From Salipiger pallidus (GTDB lineage Bacteria; Pseudomonadota; Alphaproteobacteria; Rhodobacterales; Rhodobacteraceae): DNA of 64,000 nucleotides. The notes beneath the pieces were generated by a model, which was given only the letters and a program-made list of their open reading frames with translations, was not told the DNA's origin and made no database searches. Below are positions 42,259 to 50,884 of this stretch, piece by piece (the first letter of the stretch is position 1; each line of letters starts with the position of its first letter). The position numbers and the translations under genes are program-made. Location: contig NZ_BMJV01000009.1 in assembly GCF_014643635.1 (NCBI RefSeq), positions 1-64,000 of the forward strand, written 5' to 3'.

Positions 42259-43337
42259 ACGCGGGCGAGCGCCGCGTCGAGGCAAAGCAGTTCCTCGACC
42301 GGAGTGCCGACTTTCAGCGTGGGTCGCGGCAGGTTCATGGCGTCGTAGGGCACTATCGCGGCCATCTCGTAGGCCTCGTGCAGGGGCAGGCCGACGTGAC
42401 CCACGCCGTTCCTGAGACAGGTCACCAGATCCACATGCGCCCCGGCAAGCGATCCGGCGGCATTGACCAGCGCGCCATCACGGACCTCGATCCGCTCGCC
42501 ATAGAGTTCGAAATGGTCGGGGCCGCCGATGGTGCTCATGGCGTCGGAGACCATGAACATGCGCGCCTTTTCGGGCCGTGCCCGGCAGGCCAGTGCCACC
42601 ATCGGCCAGGATACATGGTGCCCGTCCACGATGATGCCCGCATAGGCGTCCGAGTTGATCGCCGCCCCGAGGATGCCGGGATCGCGTGAGGTCATGGGCG
42701 GCATGGCATTGTAGAGGTGGGTGAAGCAGCTCACCCCCGCCTTCAGCCCCGCCTGCGCCTCGTCCGCCGTTGCGGCGGAGTGCCCGGCAGAGACGATGAC
42801 GCCGATCCCGGCCAGCTCGGTGATCGACTCGGCGGGAACGCATTCCGGCGCGAGGGTCAGCATCACCGGGATGCCCGCCTCGCGCAGGCGGCGGGCGGCG
42901 TCCATGGTTTCCGGCTCGAAGGGCCGGATGAAGGCGGGGTTGTGGGTGCCCTTGCGCGCCACGTTGAGATGCGGCCCCTCAATGTGCAGCCCGAGGAACC
43001 CCGGCGTGCCCCATGCCTCCAGCGCCGCCTCGGTGGCCTGCGCCAGAAGCGCGGCCTCGGAGGTGATGAGCGTGGGCATCACCCATCCCGTGCCCCGCGC
43101 CCGCTGGGTGCCGACGATATGGGCGATGGTCTCGGCGGTGGGCGCGGAGTTCAGCATCACCCCGCCGCTGCCGTTGACCTGAAGATCGGTCAGCGCGGGC
43201 CCGGCAAGGCGGACGGGCGTGGCGACTTCCCCCCCAAAGGGCCGGATTGCGGTGATGGCGCTGCCATCGGTCTCGATGAGCATGTCGCTAACATAGCCGC
43301 CGTCGATCCATGCTTCGGCTGCGTGATACAGGGTCAT
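42255..43337 (-). CDS. nagA: N-acetylhexosamine-6-phosphate deacetylase
   Basis: 360-aa amidohydrolase that removes acetate from N-acetylglucosamine (or galactosamine) 6-phosphate. Motifs: DLQVNGSGG, GLHIEGPHLN (metal-ligand Glu), GVIVSAGHSAAT, CFTHLYNAMPPMTSRDPG, IIVDGHHVSW, and the catalytic Asp in FMVSDAMSTIGG. The ATG overlaps the stop of the kbaZ-like gene (ATGA at 43334). Last of five minus-strand genes from 46595 down to 42255. Confidence 0.94.
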   Translation of the reverse strand: MTLYHAAEAWIDGGYVSDMLIETDGSAITAIRPFGGEVATPVRLAGPALTDLQVNGSGGVMLNSAPTAETIAHIVGTQRARGTGWVMPTLITSEAALLAQATEAALEAWGTPGFLGLHIEGPHLNVARKGTHNPAFIRPFEPETMDAARRLREAGIPVMLTLAPECVPAESITELAGIGVIVSAGHSAATADEAQAGLKAGVSCFTHLYNAMPPMTSRDPGILGAAINSDAYAGIIVDGHHVSWPMVALACRARPEKARMFMVSDAMSTIGGPDHFELYGERIEVRDGALVNAAGSLAGAHVDLVTCLRNGVGHVGLPLHEAYEMAAIVPYDAMNLPRPTLKVGTPVEELLCLDAALARV

Positions 43338-44608
43338 GAGATCACCTCGAGATAGGGCGCGAGCGCCTGTTCGATGCGGGCATGGATCACCGCGCGGGAC
43401 GGGGCAAGGCCTTGGTCCATCAGCCTTTGCGCCGCCGCGCGCCATCCGGCGTCGATGTATTGTGCCATGAGCGGCTCGGGGATCTCGGCATTGTCGATGC
43501 GGGCCTCGAGTGCGGCGACCGCCTCCTTCACCTCGGCATCGGCCCAGTAATAGCGGATGCGGTCGGCATAGCCGAAGTGGCGCAGCAGGTGCAGCCGCGC
43601 CTCATCGCCGTCGTAATGCGCCTTCCAGTATTTCGGCTGGGCGAGCATCTTCTGCTCCATCAGCTCCGAAAGCGGCGCACTGCCCGTGAGCCAGCCGTCG
43701 ATGGCCGACAGCGCATAGACCGCCTCACGGTAGGCGAAGGTCAGCGCCGGGCCGACCTTGAGCACCGCGAAATGGCGCTGCCCGAGGGCCTTGAACACCT
43801 CGCCGTGCTGGTAGTCGGTGCTGTGGGCTTCGAAGCTGAACTGGTCGTGCCCGTCGAGCACGGGCGACAGCAGGTCGGGCTGGTCCATGTCGAAGCGGTC
43901 CACATGGGCGGGGGCGAACTCCAGCCCCGGCTGCACCACGAGGCCGCGCACGCGGGTCCAGGCGTCCTCAAGCCCCGCCTCGGCAAAGGCCTTGCGATGC
44001 GCCTCGAGCGTCGCGGCGGCGTTCTCGGGAGGGGTGGGCAGGATCGCCTCGTCCTCGCCCGCGCGGGCCCCGCCGGGGGGCGGCACCTCGGTTCCGACGA
44101 TGTAGGACAGGGCAGAGCCGGGACCGGCGGCCTCTTCGCAGACCCGAGCCAGATCGGCGGCTCGGGCGGCGGCAAGCTGGTCGCCCGCGTGGGCAGGCTC
44201 ACCGGCGCAGCCTTCGGAGCAGTCAAGGTGGATCTTGGTGAAGCCCGCCTCGACATAGGCGCGCATCATGTCTCTTGCGCGGGCCATGGCGTCTTCAGCG
44301 GGGAGGTCCTTCCACGCCTGCGGGCCAAGGTGATCGCCGCCGAAGATCAGCAGATCCTCGGGCGCGCCGACCTTTGCCGCGATGTCCCTGACCAGCGCGA
44401 CGAAATCGGTGGGGGTCATGCCGGTGTAGCCGCCGAACTGGTTTACCTGGTTGCTCGTCGCCTCGACGATGAGCGGCACATTGCGCCGTGCCGCCTCGCG
44501 CAGGCTCGCGGCAAGCACGTCGGGATGGGCGGAACAGACGGAAGTGAAGGCAAAGCCGCTGCCCGCACGGTTGCGCGCGATGCCGTCTTCGAAGCTGAGG
44601 GAAGTCAT
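43334..44608 (-). CDS. GatZ/KbaZ-like subunit of tagatose-bisphosphate aldolase
   Basis: 424-aa protein of the GatZ/KbaZ/AgaZ family, called the non-catalytic subunit of class II tagatose-1,6-bisphosphate aldolase. Family blocks: GFAFTSVCSAHPDVLAASLREA, IVEATSNQVNQFGGYTGMTP, IFGGDHLGPQAWKDLP, IHLDCSEGCAG, YIVGTEVPPPGGA, FSFEAHSTDYQ, FAVLKVGPALTFAYREA. The Asp, His and Glu residues typical of aldolase zinc sites are retained. No GatY/KbaY catalytic partner is encoded nearby. Translationally coupled with the kinase upstream (ATGA at 44605) and nagA downstream. Confidence 0.92.
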   Translation of the reverse strand: MTSLSFEDGIARNRAGSGFAFTSVCSAHPDVLAASLREAARRNVPLIVEATSNQVNQFGGYTGMTPTDFVALVRDIAAKVGAPEDLLIFGGDHLGPQAWKDLPAEDAMARARDMMRAYVEAGFTKIHLDCSEGCAGEPAHAGDQLAAARAADLARVCEEAAGPGSALSYIVGTEVPPPGGARAGEDEAILPTPPENAAATLEAHRKAFAEAGLEDAWTRVRGLVVQPGLEFAPAHVDRFDMDQPDLLSPVLDGHDQFSFEAHSTDYQHGEVFKALGQRHFAVLKVGPALTFAYREAVYALSAIDGWLTGSAPLSELMEQKMLAQPKYWKAHYDGDEARLHLLRHFGYADRIRYYWADAEVKEAVAALEARIDNAEIPEPLMAQYIDAGWRAAAQRLMDQGLAPSRAVIHARIEQALAPYLEVIS

Positions 44609-45516
44609 TGTCGTCCTTTCGAAATCGCATGCAGGGCCGCGCCGCGCGCGCCCGAGCTGTCACCATGCTGCGCCAGCGCGATGACCGGCAGGCGCATGGC
44701 CCCGAGCCGCACCGCATCGAGCGCGGCGGTCAGCCGTTCGGTGATGCCCGGCATCTTCGACACGCCGCCGCCCAGCACGATGCAATCGGGGTCATGGGCC
44801 AGCTGGATGGCCAGCAGCAGCTCGCCCGCAAGGCTGGCCCAACGGTCCAGTACCGCCTCGGCCTGCGCGTCGCCTGCAAGGGTACGGGCGGAAAGATTGG
44901 CGGGCGGGATCGCCTCGCCCAGCATCTGCCCCGAGAGCCATTGCAGCCCCGGTCCGGCCAGCACCGTCTCGTAACAGCCGATCTTGCCGCAGCCGCAGCG
45001 GCGCAGCGGCAGATCGTCCACCGCGTGGGCCGGAAGCCCCATGTGCCCGATCTCGAGCGCCGAGCCATTGAGCCGGTGGGGCAGGGCACCGTCCAGCGCG
45101 TGGCCCGCGCCGATGCCGGTGCCCATGATGAGGCCGATCACCGACCCATGCCCCGCACCCGCGCCGGAGTGCGCCTCGGACAGGGCGAAGGCCTGGCAGT
45201 CGTTGAGCATCGGCACCTCGCGCTCCAGCGCCTGCGCTAGCGCGCCGGGAAGGTCGCGCCCGGTCACGGGGATGTTGGAGGCGAAGGCGCGGCCTGTCTG
45301 AGGGTCAATGAGGCCGGGCAGGCCGACGCCCACGGGCAGGGCGGCATCCCCTGCCTGCTCTTCGAGCCAGCGTACCTGCTCCGACAGCCCCGCAAGGAAG
45401 CTGTCGAAATCCCCGGTGGGTGTGGGGATGCGGCGCAAGTCCACGGTGTTCAGCGCAGCATCGAACAGCCGCGCCTCGATCTTCGTGCCGCCAAGGTCGA
45501 TGCCGCCGCTGGTCAT
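44605..45516 (-). CDS. ROK-family N-acetylhexosamine kinase
   Basis: 303-aa sugar kinase starting MTSGGIDLGGTKIEARLFD (phosphate loop DLGGTK). GVGLPGLIDPQTG, LNDCQAFALSEAHSGAGAGHGSVIGLIMGTGIGAG and LEIGHMGLPA follow, with the zinc motif CGCGKIGCYE and the C-terminal CIVLGGGVSKM. It lacks a helix-turn-helix, so it is an enzyme. N-acetylglucosamine or N-acetylgalactosamine is the likely substrate, to be deacetylated by NagA. Overlaps agaS upstream (ATGA at 45513). Confidence 0.92.
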   Translation of the reverse strand: MTSGGIDLGGTKIEARLFDAALNTVDLRRIPTPTGDFDSFLAGLSEQVRWLEEQAGDAALPVGVGLPGLIDPQTGRAFASNIPVTGRDLPGALAQALEREVPMLNDCQAFALSEAHSGAGAGHGSVIGLIMGTGIGAGHALDGALPHRLNGSALEIGHMGLPAHAVDDLPLRRCGCGKIGCYETVLAGPGLQWLSGQMLGEAIPPANLSARTLAGDAQAEAVLDRWASLAGELLLAIQLAHDPDCIVLGGGVSKMPGITERLTAALDAVRLGAMRLPVIALAQHGDSSGARGAALHAISKGRQ

Positions 45517-46595
45517 GATGCCAGCGGGTAGAGCGTCACGCCCGCCACTACGCGCGACAGATTGCCCTGCCCCTCGAACGGGTTGTCAATGTTGTAGCCA
45601 AGTTCGGCTGACCACAGCACGCCCCAGACCTGCGCCGCCAGCACATAGAGCACCGCGTCCCAGCGGGCATCGCCGGTGGCCTGTACGTCGACATCTGCGC
45701 CCCCACCGCCAAGGGTGATGACCTGCGCCTGCGGATACTGCGCGCGGATCTCGGTGGCGACGTCATTGTCATAGCGGGCTGTGTGGGCATCGGGGTGGAT
45801 CATGCAGACCACGAGATCCGGCCCGGTGATGACCGATTTCGGCCCGTGGCGGAACCCGAGCGTGCCGTCCCAGCTGGTGACGGTCTGGCCTGCGGTCAGC
45901 TCGAGCACCTTCAGCGCCTGTTCCCGCGCCACGCCCTTGAGCGCGCCCGAGCCAAGGAAGATTGCCCGCGCGGGCCGCTTCGGGGCCATCTCCGCCAGCT
46001 CCGGCAACAGGGTCTGCGCGCGCTCCGCCAGCTTGGCCAGCTGCCCCGCCACGTCCGCATCATCCAGGCAGGCCAGCGCCGACAGCAGCATGGTGGTGAA
46101 GCTCGAGGTCATGGCGAAACCCGCGTCATGCGTGGCCTCGGGCAGAAGGATGACCTTTTGCGCCGCATACCCCGCCGGAGCGCGGGTTGCCAGCGCGCCG
46201 CCGGGATTGCAGGTGATGTTGAGCCGGCCCGCATTGGGGAAGGCCGCGTCCAGCAGATCGAGCGTGCCCACGGTTTCTGAGCTGTCGCCCGACCGCCCGA
46301 ACTGCACCACGAGCAGCTTCGGGTCGTCGCGCAGGCAGTCGTGCGGGTTCGACACGATATCGGTGGTGGCCACGGCGCTGAGGCGCGGGTTCGCATTGCC
46401 GCCGGCGAAGGCCAGAACGTCGCCGATGAAGGCCGAGGTGCCGGCACCGGCGAGCATGATCTCGGTAAAGCCCTGGGTCTTGATCCATGCGGCAACCTCG
46501 GCGGCCTGCGTGGCCAGGGGCGCGGCCCAGTCGGCCCAGATGCCCGGCTGGGCGTGAACTTCGGACCAGGTGGCGCTGTGCTCGGGGGTGGTCAT
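45513..46595 (-). CDS. agaS: SIS-domain galactosamine-6-phosphate deaminase/isomerase (AgaS)
   Basis: 360-aa protein with two SIS domains. The first has EIMLAGAGTSAFIGDVLAF and VVQFGRSGDSSETVGTLDLLD, the second IFLGSGALKGVAREQALKVLELTAG followed by GFRHGPKSVI, a block shared by AgaS and GlmS isomerase domains. AgaS isomerises and deaminates galactosamine 6-phosphate to tagatose 6-phosphate. It is first of the agaS-kinase-kbaZ-nagA run and preceded by a GTCTCC gap of 60 bases from the regulator gene. Confidence 0.9.
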   Translation of the reverse strand: MTTPEHSATWSEVHAQPGIWADWAAPLATQAAEVAAWIKTQGFTEIMLAGAGTSAFIGDVLAFAGGNANPRLSAVATTDIVSNPHDCLRDDPKLLVVQFGRSGDSSETVGTLDLLDAAFPNAGRLNITCNPGGALATRAPAGYAAQKVILLPEATHDAGFAMTSSFTTMLLSALACLDDADVAGQLAKLAERAQTLLPELAEMAPKRPARAIFLGSGALKGVAREQALKVLELTAGQTVTSWDGTLGFRHGPKSVITGPDLVVCMIHPDAHTARYDNDVATEIRAQYPQAQVITLGGGGADVDVQATGDARWDAVLYVLAAQVWGVLWSAELGYNIDNPFEGQGNLSRVVAGVTLYPLAS

Positions 46596-46653
46596 GTTGT
46601 CTCCTTGTCGGCCCGTGTGGCCGCGTCATTCGTTAGGGGGGCGGGTCGCCCCG

Positions 46654-47517
46654 TCAGGTCTGGCCGGCAATTTCGTCGGCGGGGGTGTCCTGCGCCGTGG
46701 TCAGGACACTCATCCCCCCAGCGCGTAATGCGGCAAGGGCAGGGTGGCCCTCGGGCAGGTTGGTCACCAGAAGATGGATCTGGTCTGGACGGGCGATGCG
46801 ATGCAGGCTCGGGTGGCCGAACTTGTCACCGTCGGCCAGCACGATGAGCCGTTCGGAAGCCTCGACCATGCGGCGGTTGAGCTCGGCCTCGCCTTCGGAA
46901 AAGGTTGAGATGCCGAAGGCCGGGTCAATGCTGTCGGCGCCCAGGATGCACAGGTCGAAATGCATCTCGGCCAGAGTGCGCTCGGCGATGCGGCCTGACA
47001 CCGAGGCGGTCTCCGCCCGGAGGCGTCCGCCGGGCAGCAGCACGTCATGTACCCCTTGCCGCAGCAGGATCTGCGCCACGTCGATGCCAGTGGTCATCAC
47101 CGTGCGAGGGGCGAGGGCCTCCAGCGCCTCGGCCAGCGCCTCGACCGTGGAGCCGTTGTCGAGGATCAGCGATTGTGCCCCGTCCAGCGCGGGCAGCACG
47201 GCGCGGGCGATGGCCTGCTTTTCGGCGGTGTTGAGATGGCGGCGATCCTCGCGGCTGGGTTCCACCGACGCGCCGCCAAGGGCGATGGCCAGCGCAAGGT
47301 CGATGCGGAACTGCGCAAGGCCACTGTGGCCAAAAGTTTGGCAGAAGCGGATCAGCGTCGGCTCGGAGGTGCCGAGCGTGTCGCAAAGCTGACGTGACGA
47401 CGACCGGATGAAACCTACCGGCTCGTCCAGCGCATGCTGGCAGATCTGTCGCAGCTTGGGCGACAGGCTTGGCAGCGCGCTCTGCATATCCTCGACAAGG
47501 GTTTCAGCTTTGCTCAT
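46654..47517 (-). CDS. Chimeric regulator: RpiR-type HTH joined to DeoR-type sensor domain
   Basis: 287-aa protein. Residues ~8-80 (LSPKLRQICQHALDEPVGFIRSSS, LCDTLGTSEPTLIRFCQTFGHSGLAQFRIDLA) are an RpiR/HTH_6 DNA-binding domain, which normally precedes a SIS domain. Residues ~100-260 are a DeoRC sensor instead (LILDNGSTVEALAEAL, RTVMTTGIDVAQILL, HDVLLPGGRLRAETASVSG, LCILGADSIDPAFGIST, LIVLADGDKFGHPSL). The frame is continuous, and the ATG at 47517 is well placed. It is divergent from nagB and upstream of agaS, so it probably controls both with a hexosamine phosphate as signal. Confidence 0.88.
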   Translation of the reverse strand: MSKAETLVEDMQSALPSLSPKLRQICQHALDEPVGFIRSSSRQLCDTLGTSEPTLIRFCQTFGHSGLAQFRIDLALAIALGGASVEPSREDRRHLNTAEKQAIARAVLPALDGAQSLILDNGSTVEALAEALEALAPRTVMTTGIDVAQILLRQGVHDVLLPGGRLRAETASVSGRIAERTLAEMHFDLCILGADSIDPAFGISTFSEGEAELNRRMVEASERLIVLADGDKFGHPSLHRIARPDQIHLLVTNLPEGHPALAALRAGGMSVLTTAQDTPADEIAGQT

Positions 47518-47576
47518 CTAAAATCCACCGGCTTTCCTTTAGCTAACCAAAACTCTTGATTGCTTTCAACTAAAAT
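47518..47576. promoter_or_regulatory. Operator-like repeats between the chimeric regulator gene and nagB
   Basis: An AT-rich 107-base divergent promoter region contains two direct copies of CTAAAAT (47518-47524 and 47570-47576) and a palindrome TTAGCTAA (47539-47546). CTAAA and TTTAG also form an inverted pair across 47518-47542. They are candidate binding sites for the adjacent regulator. Confidence 0.5.
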
Positions 47577-47623
47577 ATCGGGCAAGCCTTGCTTAACACG
47601 AACTGAAATTCGAGGTGCCCCTC

Positions 47624-48409
47624 ATGCGGATCGTCATCAAGCCCAACGCCTCCGACGCAGCCGACACCTGCGCTGCCCTCATCGAGGCGGCGCTGCGCAA
47701 GACGCCGGACATGGCGCTTGGACTCGCCACGGGGGGAACGATGGAGCCGGTCTATGCGCGGCTGAGGGCGGCGCATGAGGCGGGCCTCAGCTTTGCGCGG
47801 TGCAGCAGCTTCAACCTTGATGAATATGTCGGGCTGGCGGGGGATCATCCGCAAAGCTACCGCCATTACATGCAGCAGCACCTGTTCGATCACGTCGACA
47901 TCCGCCCCGAGGCGGCCCATCTTCCCGATGGGGCGGCCGCCGATCCAGTCGCGGCGGCGGCGCAATACGATGCGCTGATCGGGCGCTGCGGCCCCATCGG
48001 GCTGCAGCTTCTGGGGCTGGGGTCGAACGGGCATATCGGCTTCAACGAGCCATCGAGCTCGCTTGTCTCGCGCAGCCGGGTCAAGACGCTGACCCGCAAG
48101 ACCGTCGAGGCCAACAGTCGCTTCTTCGGCCCGGACGAGACGCCGCCGCACCTGTCGATCACCATGGGCATCGGCACGATCATGGAGGCCTCGCGCATCG
48201 TTCTTCTGGCGACGGGGCGCGGCAAGGCGCAGGCGGCTGCGGCAATGATCGAAGGGCCGCTATCCGCCCATTGCCCGGCAAGCATCCTTCAGATGCACAC
48301 GGACGCGACGGTCATCCTCGACGAGGAGGCCGCCGCCGACCTGGCCGAGCGGGACTATTACGACTGGGTCGAGCTTCAGCGCAGCCGGGTGCCGGGGCAG
48401 GCCGGTTAA
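47624..48409 (+). CDS. nagB: Glucosamine-6-phosphate deaminase
   Basis: 261-aa NagB. ALGLATGGTMEPVYARL is the phosphate loop, FNLDEYVGLAGDHPQSYRHYM carries the catalytic Asp/Glu region, LLGLGSNGHIGFNEPSSSL has the catalytic His, and LLATGRGKAQAAAAMIEGPL closes the site. It deaminates glucosamine 6-phosphate to fructose 6-phosphate. ATG 47624 is preferred to a GTG 9 bases upstream because GAGG lies at proper spacing. It is shorter than the E. coli enzyme, lacking the C-terminal allosteric tail. Confidence 0.94.
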   Translation: MRIVIKPNASDAADTCAALIEAALRKTPDMALGLATGGTMEPVYARLRAAHEAGLSFARCSSFNLDEYVGLAGDHPQSYRHYMQQHLFDHVDIRPEAAHLPDGAAADPVAAAAQYDALIGRCGPIGLQLLGLGSNGHIGFNEPSSSLVSRSRVKTLTRKTVEANSRFFGPDETPPHLSITMGIGTIMEASRIVLLATGRGKAQAAAAMIEGPLSAHCPASILQMHTDATVILDEEAAADLAERDYYDWVELQRSRVPGQAG

Positions 48410-48783
48410 CCAGTAGGCGCCTCGCGTGCCCCGTCTAGAAGTGACCCGTCATGTCGGTTTTCGACAGGGCTCTGCCATCGCCGCGATGCGCCACACGTTA
48501 GGTCTACGTGGCACAGGCGGGACGTTTTGGCCCTCTTCGAAAATGACTTAGGCACGGCTTAAAACGCCCTCACTCGGCATCGCCGGGGTCCGGACGCGAC
48601 GTCGCCTTGTGGGCGCATGATCCAAAAACGACATTTTCCGGTTCAAACTGGACATCGCGCATGTTAGCTACATCGCCGATGACCGACCGGATGAAGAATG
48701 GACGCGCTTCCAGAAGCGAATTGTCCCGCCTACACAAAGGCTTGACCCGTCCCACCGGTACCACTTCCCAAAAGGAGACATTC
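48410..48783. other. Intergenic region, no gene recognised
   Basis: No coding sequence is supported. The region holds the promoter and leader of the betaine importer. An AAAAGGAGA ribosome site lies just before 48784. The lower-GC part (48600-48760) may carry osmotic control sites, but no specific motif was recognised. Confidence 0.4.
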
Positions 48784-49755
48784 ATGAAAACGCTTTTTGC
48801 CGGCGCAGCCCTTTCGCTGCTGGCCGCTCCCGCTTTCGCTCAGGATGACAGCTGCGGCGAGGTGTCGATCACCCAAATGAACTGGGCCTCCGCCTCGGTC
48901 GTGACCAATGTGGCAAGCTTCATCATGCAGCAGGGCTATGGATGTGAGGTCAGCATCGTGCCATCCGACACCGTGCCCGCGATCACTTCGGTTGCCGAAA
49001 ACGGGGAACCTGACATCGTGACCGAGCTCTGGACCAACGCCACCGGCCAGGTCTACGAGCGCCTCAAGGAAGAAGGCCGGGTCGTGGAACTGGGCGCCGT
49101 GCTTGATCCGGGCGGTGTCGATGCCTGGTGGATCCCGGCCTACCTTGCGGAGGAACACCCCGAGCTGAAAACGATCGACGGCATCCTCGAAAACCCCGAG
49201 CTGGTCGGCAACCGCTTCCACAACTGCCCCGAGGGCTGGGGCTGCCGGGTGTTCAACGACAACCTGCTGCCGGCCTTTGGCGTCGAGGACGCGGGCATCG
49301 AGGTGTTCAACCACGGCTCGGGCGAGACGCTGGCAACCTCCATCGCCTCGGCCTTCGAGAACGAAGAGCCCTGGTTTGGCTACTACTGGGCGCCCACTGC
49401 TGTGATCGGCCGCTATGACATGGTTCAGGTCGACATGGGCGAGTACAACCAGGAGGCGCATGAAGCGTCGCAGAACCCTGAGGCCGAGAACGTCGGCCGC
49501 ACGTCCTTCCCGCCCGCCCCGGTGTCCACGGCGGTGACCACTGACTTCGAGGACGAGCATCCCGAGTTGGTGGACTTCCTGTCCAAGATGACCTTCCCCA
49601 ACGACGTGATGAACGCGACGCTGAGCTGGATGGATGACAACTCGGCCTCCGGCGAAGAGGGCGCGGTCTACTTCCTGACCAACAACAAGGACATTTGGTC
49701 TGCGTGGCTGGACGACAGCGCGACCGAGAACCTGTCGCAGCTGCTGGAGCAATAA
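48784..49755 (+). CDS. Glycine betaine/proline-betaine ABC binding protein (OpuAC/ProX type)
   Basis: 323-aa periplasmic protein with signal peptide MKTLFAGAALSLLAAPAFA (cut near residue 20). OpuAC features: ITQMNWASASVVTNVASFIMQQGYGCEV, PDIVTELWTN, GGVDAWWIPAYLAEEHPELKTI, FHNCPEGWGCRVFNDNLL, EEPWFGYYWAPTAVIGRYDM. Several Trp residues can form the aromatic cage for a quaternary ammonium group. First gene of a three-gene importer operon. The hairpin at 49787 separates it from the permease. Confidence 0.93.
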   Translation: MKTLFAGAALSLLAAPAFAQDDSCGEVSITQMNWASASVVTNVASFIMQQGYGCEVSIVPSDTVPAITSVAENGEPDIVTELWTNATGQVYERLKEEGRVVELGAVLDPGGVDAWWIPAYLAEEHPELKTIDGILENPELVGNRFHNCPEGWGCRVFNDNLLPAFGVEDAGIEVFNHGSGETLATSIASAFENEEPWFGYYWAPTAVIGRYDMVQVDMGEYNQEAHEASQNPEAENVGRTSFPPAPVSTAVTTDFEDEHPELVDFLSKMTFPNDVMNATLSWMDDNSASGEEGAVYFLTNNKDIWSAWLDDSATENLSQLLEQ

Positions 49756-49786
49756 GGCACGCCCGCCCTCGTGGCGCAGATCATCC

Positions 49787-49820
49787 ACGGCCGCCCTGAA
49801 GCCTCAGGGCGGCCGTTTTC
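49787..49820 (+). terminator. Partial terminator between betaine-binding protein and permease
   Basis: A perfect 13-bp stem ACGGCCGCCCTGA / TCAGGGCGGCCGT with a 4-base loop is followed by TTTTC. As it lies inside the operon, it probably lets only part of transcription reach the permease and ATPase genes. Confidence 0.8.
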
Positions 49821-49841
49821 AATGAAGAGAAGGATTTTCCG

Positions 49842-50873
49842 ATGGCCACCTACGATTGGCTTTTCGACAGCCTGGGCCTCCGAAACTGGTGCGATGGCGA
49901 CGGCAGCGGCGGCGCGCCCATGTCCATGGCAGACCTCATGGGGCAGGCCGGCGCTGCGCCCGAGCGCAGCCTTTGGGACACGCCCTTTCCCTCCATGGAT
50001 GCCCTGAACGACGCCTGCGCCAGTTTCCCGCAGGCCCGCGAACTGACGCGCGGGCTGGAACGCGGGTTCCTCGACATCAAGGACTCGCTGTCCGTGGTGC
50101 TCGACCCGCTGACGCAGCCGTTGTCCTGGGCCCTGAGCGGTGCGCTTTGGCTGTTCCAGGAAACCCCATGGTTCGTAATGATCCCGCTGCTGGCTGTGAT
50201 CGTGGCAGTGATCAGCCGGTCGGTGAAGCTGACCGGGTTCATCCTGCTGGTGTTCGGCCTGCTGGCCTTCATCAACTACTATGATTACGCCATGCAGACG
50301 CTGGCCATCATCGCCGTCTGCGCGCTGATCGCGGTGATGTTCGGGGTGCCCATCGGTATTGCCATGTCTCGGTCGGACCGGCTGGAACGCACGATGATCC
50401 CGGTGCTAGACATGCTGCAGACGCTGCCGCCCTTCGTCTACCTGATCCCGCTGATCTTCCTGTTCTCGGTGACCGAACCGAAACTCTACGGTATCGCGGT
50501 GATCCTTTATGCCATTGTGCCAGTGGTGCGCCTGACCAACCTTGGCATCCGCATGGTCGACCCCGAGGTGATCGAGGCCGCCGACGCGTTCGGCATGACG
50601 AAACGGCAGAAGCTCTTTGGCGTGCAGATTCCGCTGGCGCTGCCCAACATCATGGCCGGTGTGAACCAGACCATTATGATGAGCCTTGCCATGGTGGTGA
50701 TCGCCTCGATGGTGTCGGCGCCGGGCCTTGGCGTGCTCGTGCTGCGTGGCATCCGCAACCTGGAACTGGGTGTGGGCCTGGTGGCGGGCCTCGGGATCGT
50801 GCTGCTGGCGGTGGTGCTTGACCGCTCCACCAAGGCGGCGCTCGCGCGCGTCAACGCCGCACAAAAGCAGTGA
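49842..50873 (+). CDS. Glycine betaine ABC permease (ProW/OpuAB type)
   Basis: 343-aa permease. A long hydrophilic N-terminal part (residues 1-95) includes amphipathic segments, as in ProW. About seven membrane helices follow, with the family block DRLERTMIPVLDMLQTLPPFVYLIPLIFLF and the coupling loop DPEVIEAADAFGMTKRQKLFGVQIPLALPNIMAG. The ATPase gene begins at or just after its stop. It forms the membrane channel for betaine uptake. Confidence 0.94.
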   Translation: MATYDWLFDSLGLRNWCDGDGSGGAPMSMADLMGQAGAAPERSLWDTPFPSMDALNDACASFPQARELTRGLERGFLDIKDSLSVVLDPLTQPLSWALSGALWLFQETPWFVMIPLLAVIVAVISRSVKLTGFILLVFGLLAFINYYDYAMQTLAIIAVCALIAVMFGVPIGIAMSRSDRLERTMIPVLDMLQTLPPFVYLIPLIFLFSVTEPKLYGIAVILYAIVPVVRLTNLGIRMVDPEVIEAADAFGMTKRQKLFGVQIPLALPNIMAGVNQTIMMSLAMVVIASMVSAPGLGVLVLRGIRNLELGVGLVAGLGIVLLAVVLDRSTKAALARVNAAQKQ

Positions 50874-50884
50874 GAGACGAAACG

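Noticed and set aside
48410-48783. Small minus-strand gene upstream of the betaine importer
   Set aside because: The short open frame has no ribosome site or recognisable sequence and covers the expected promoter.
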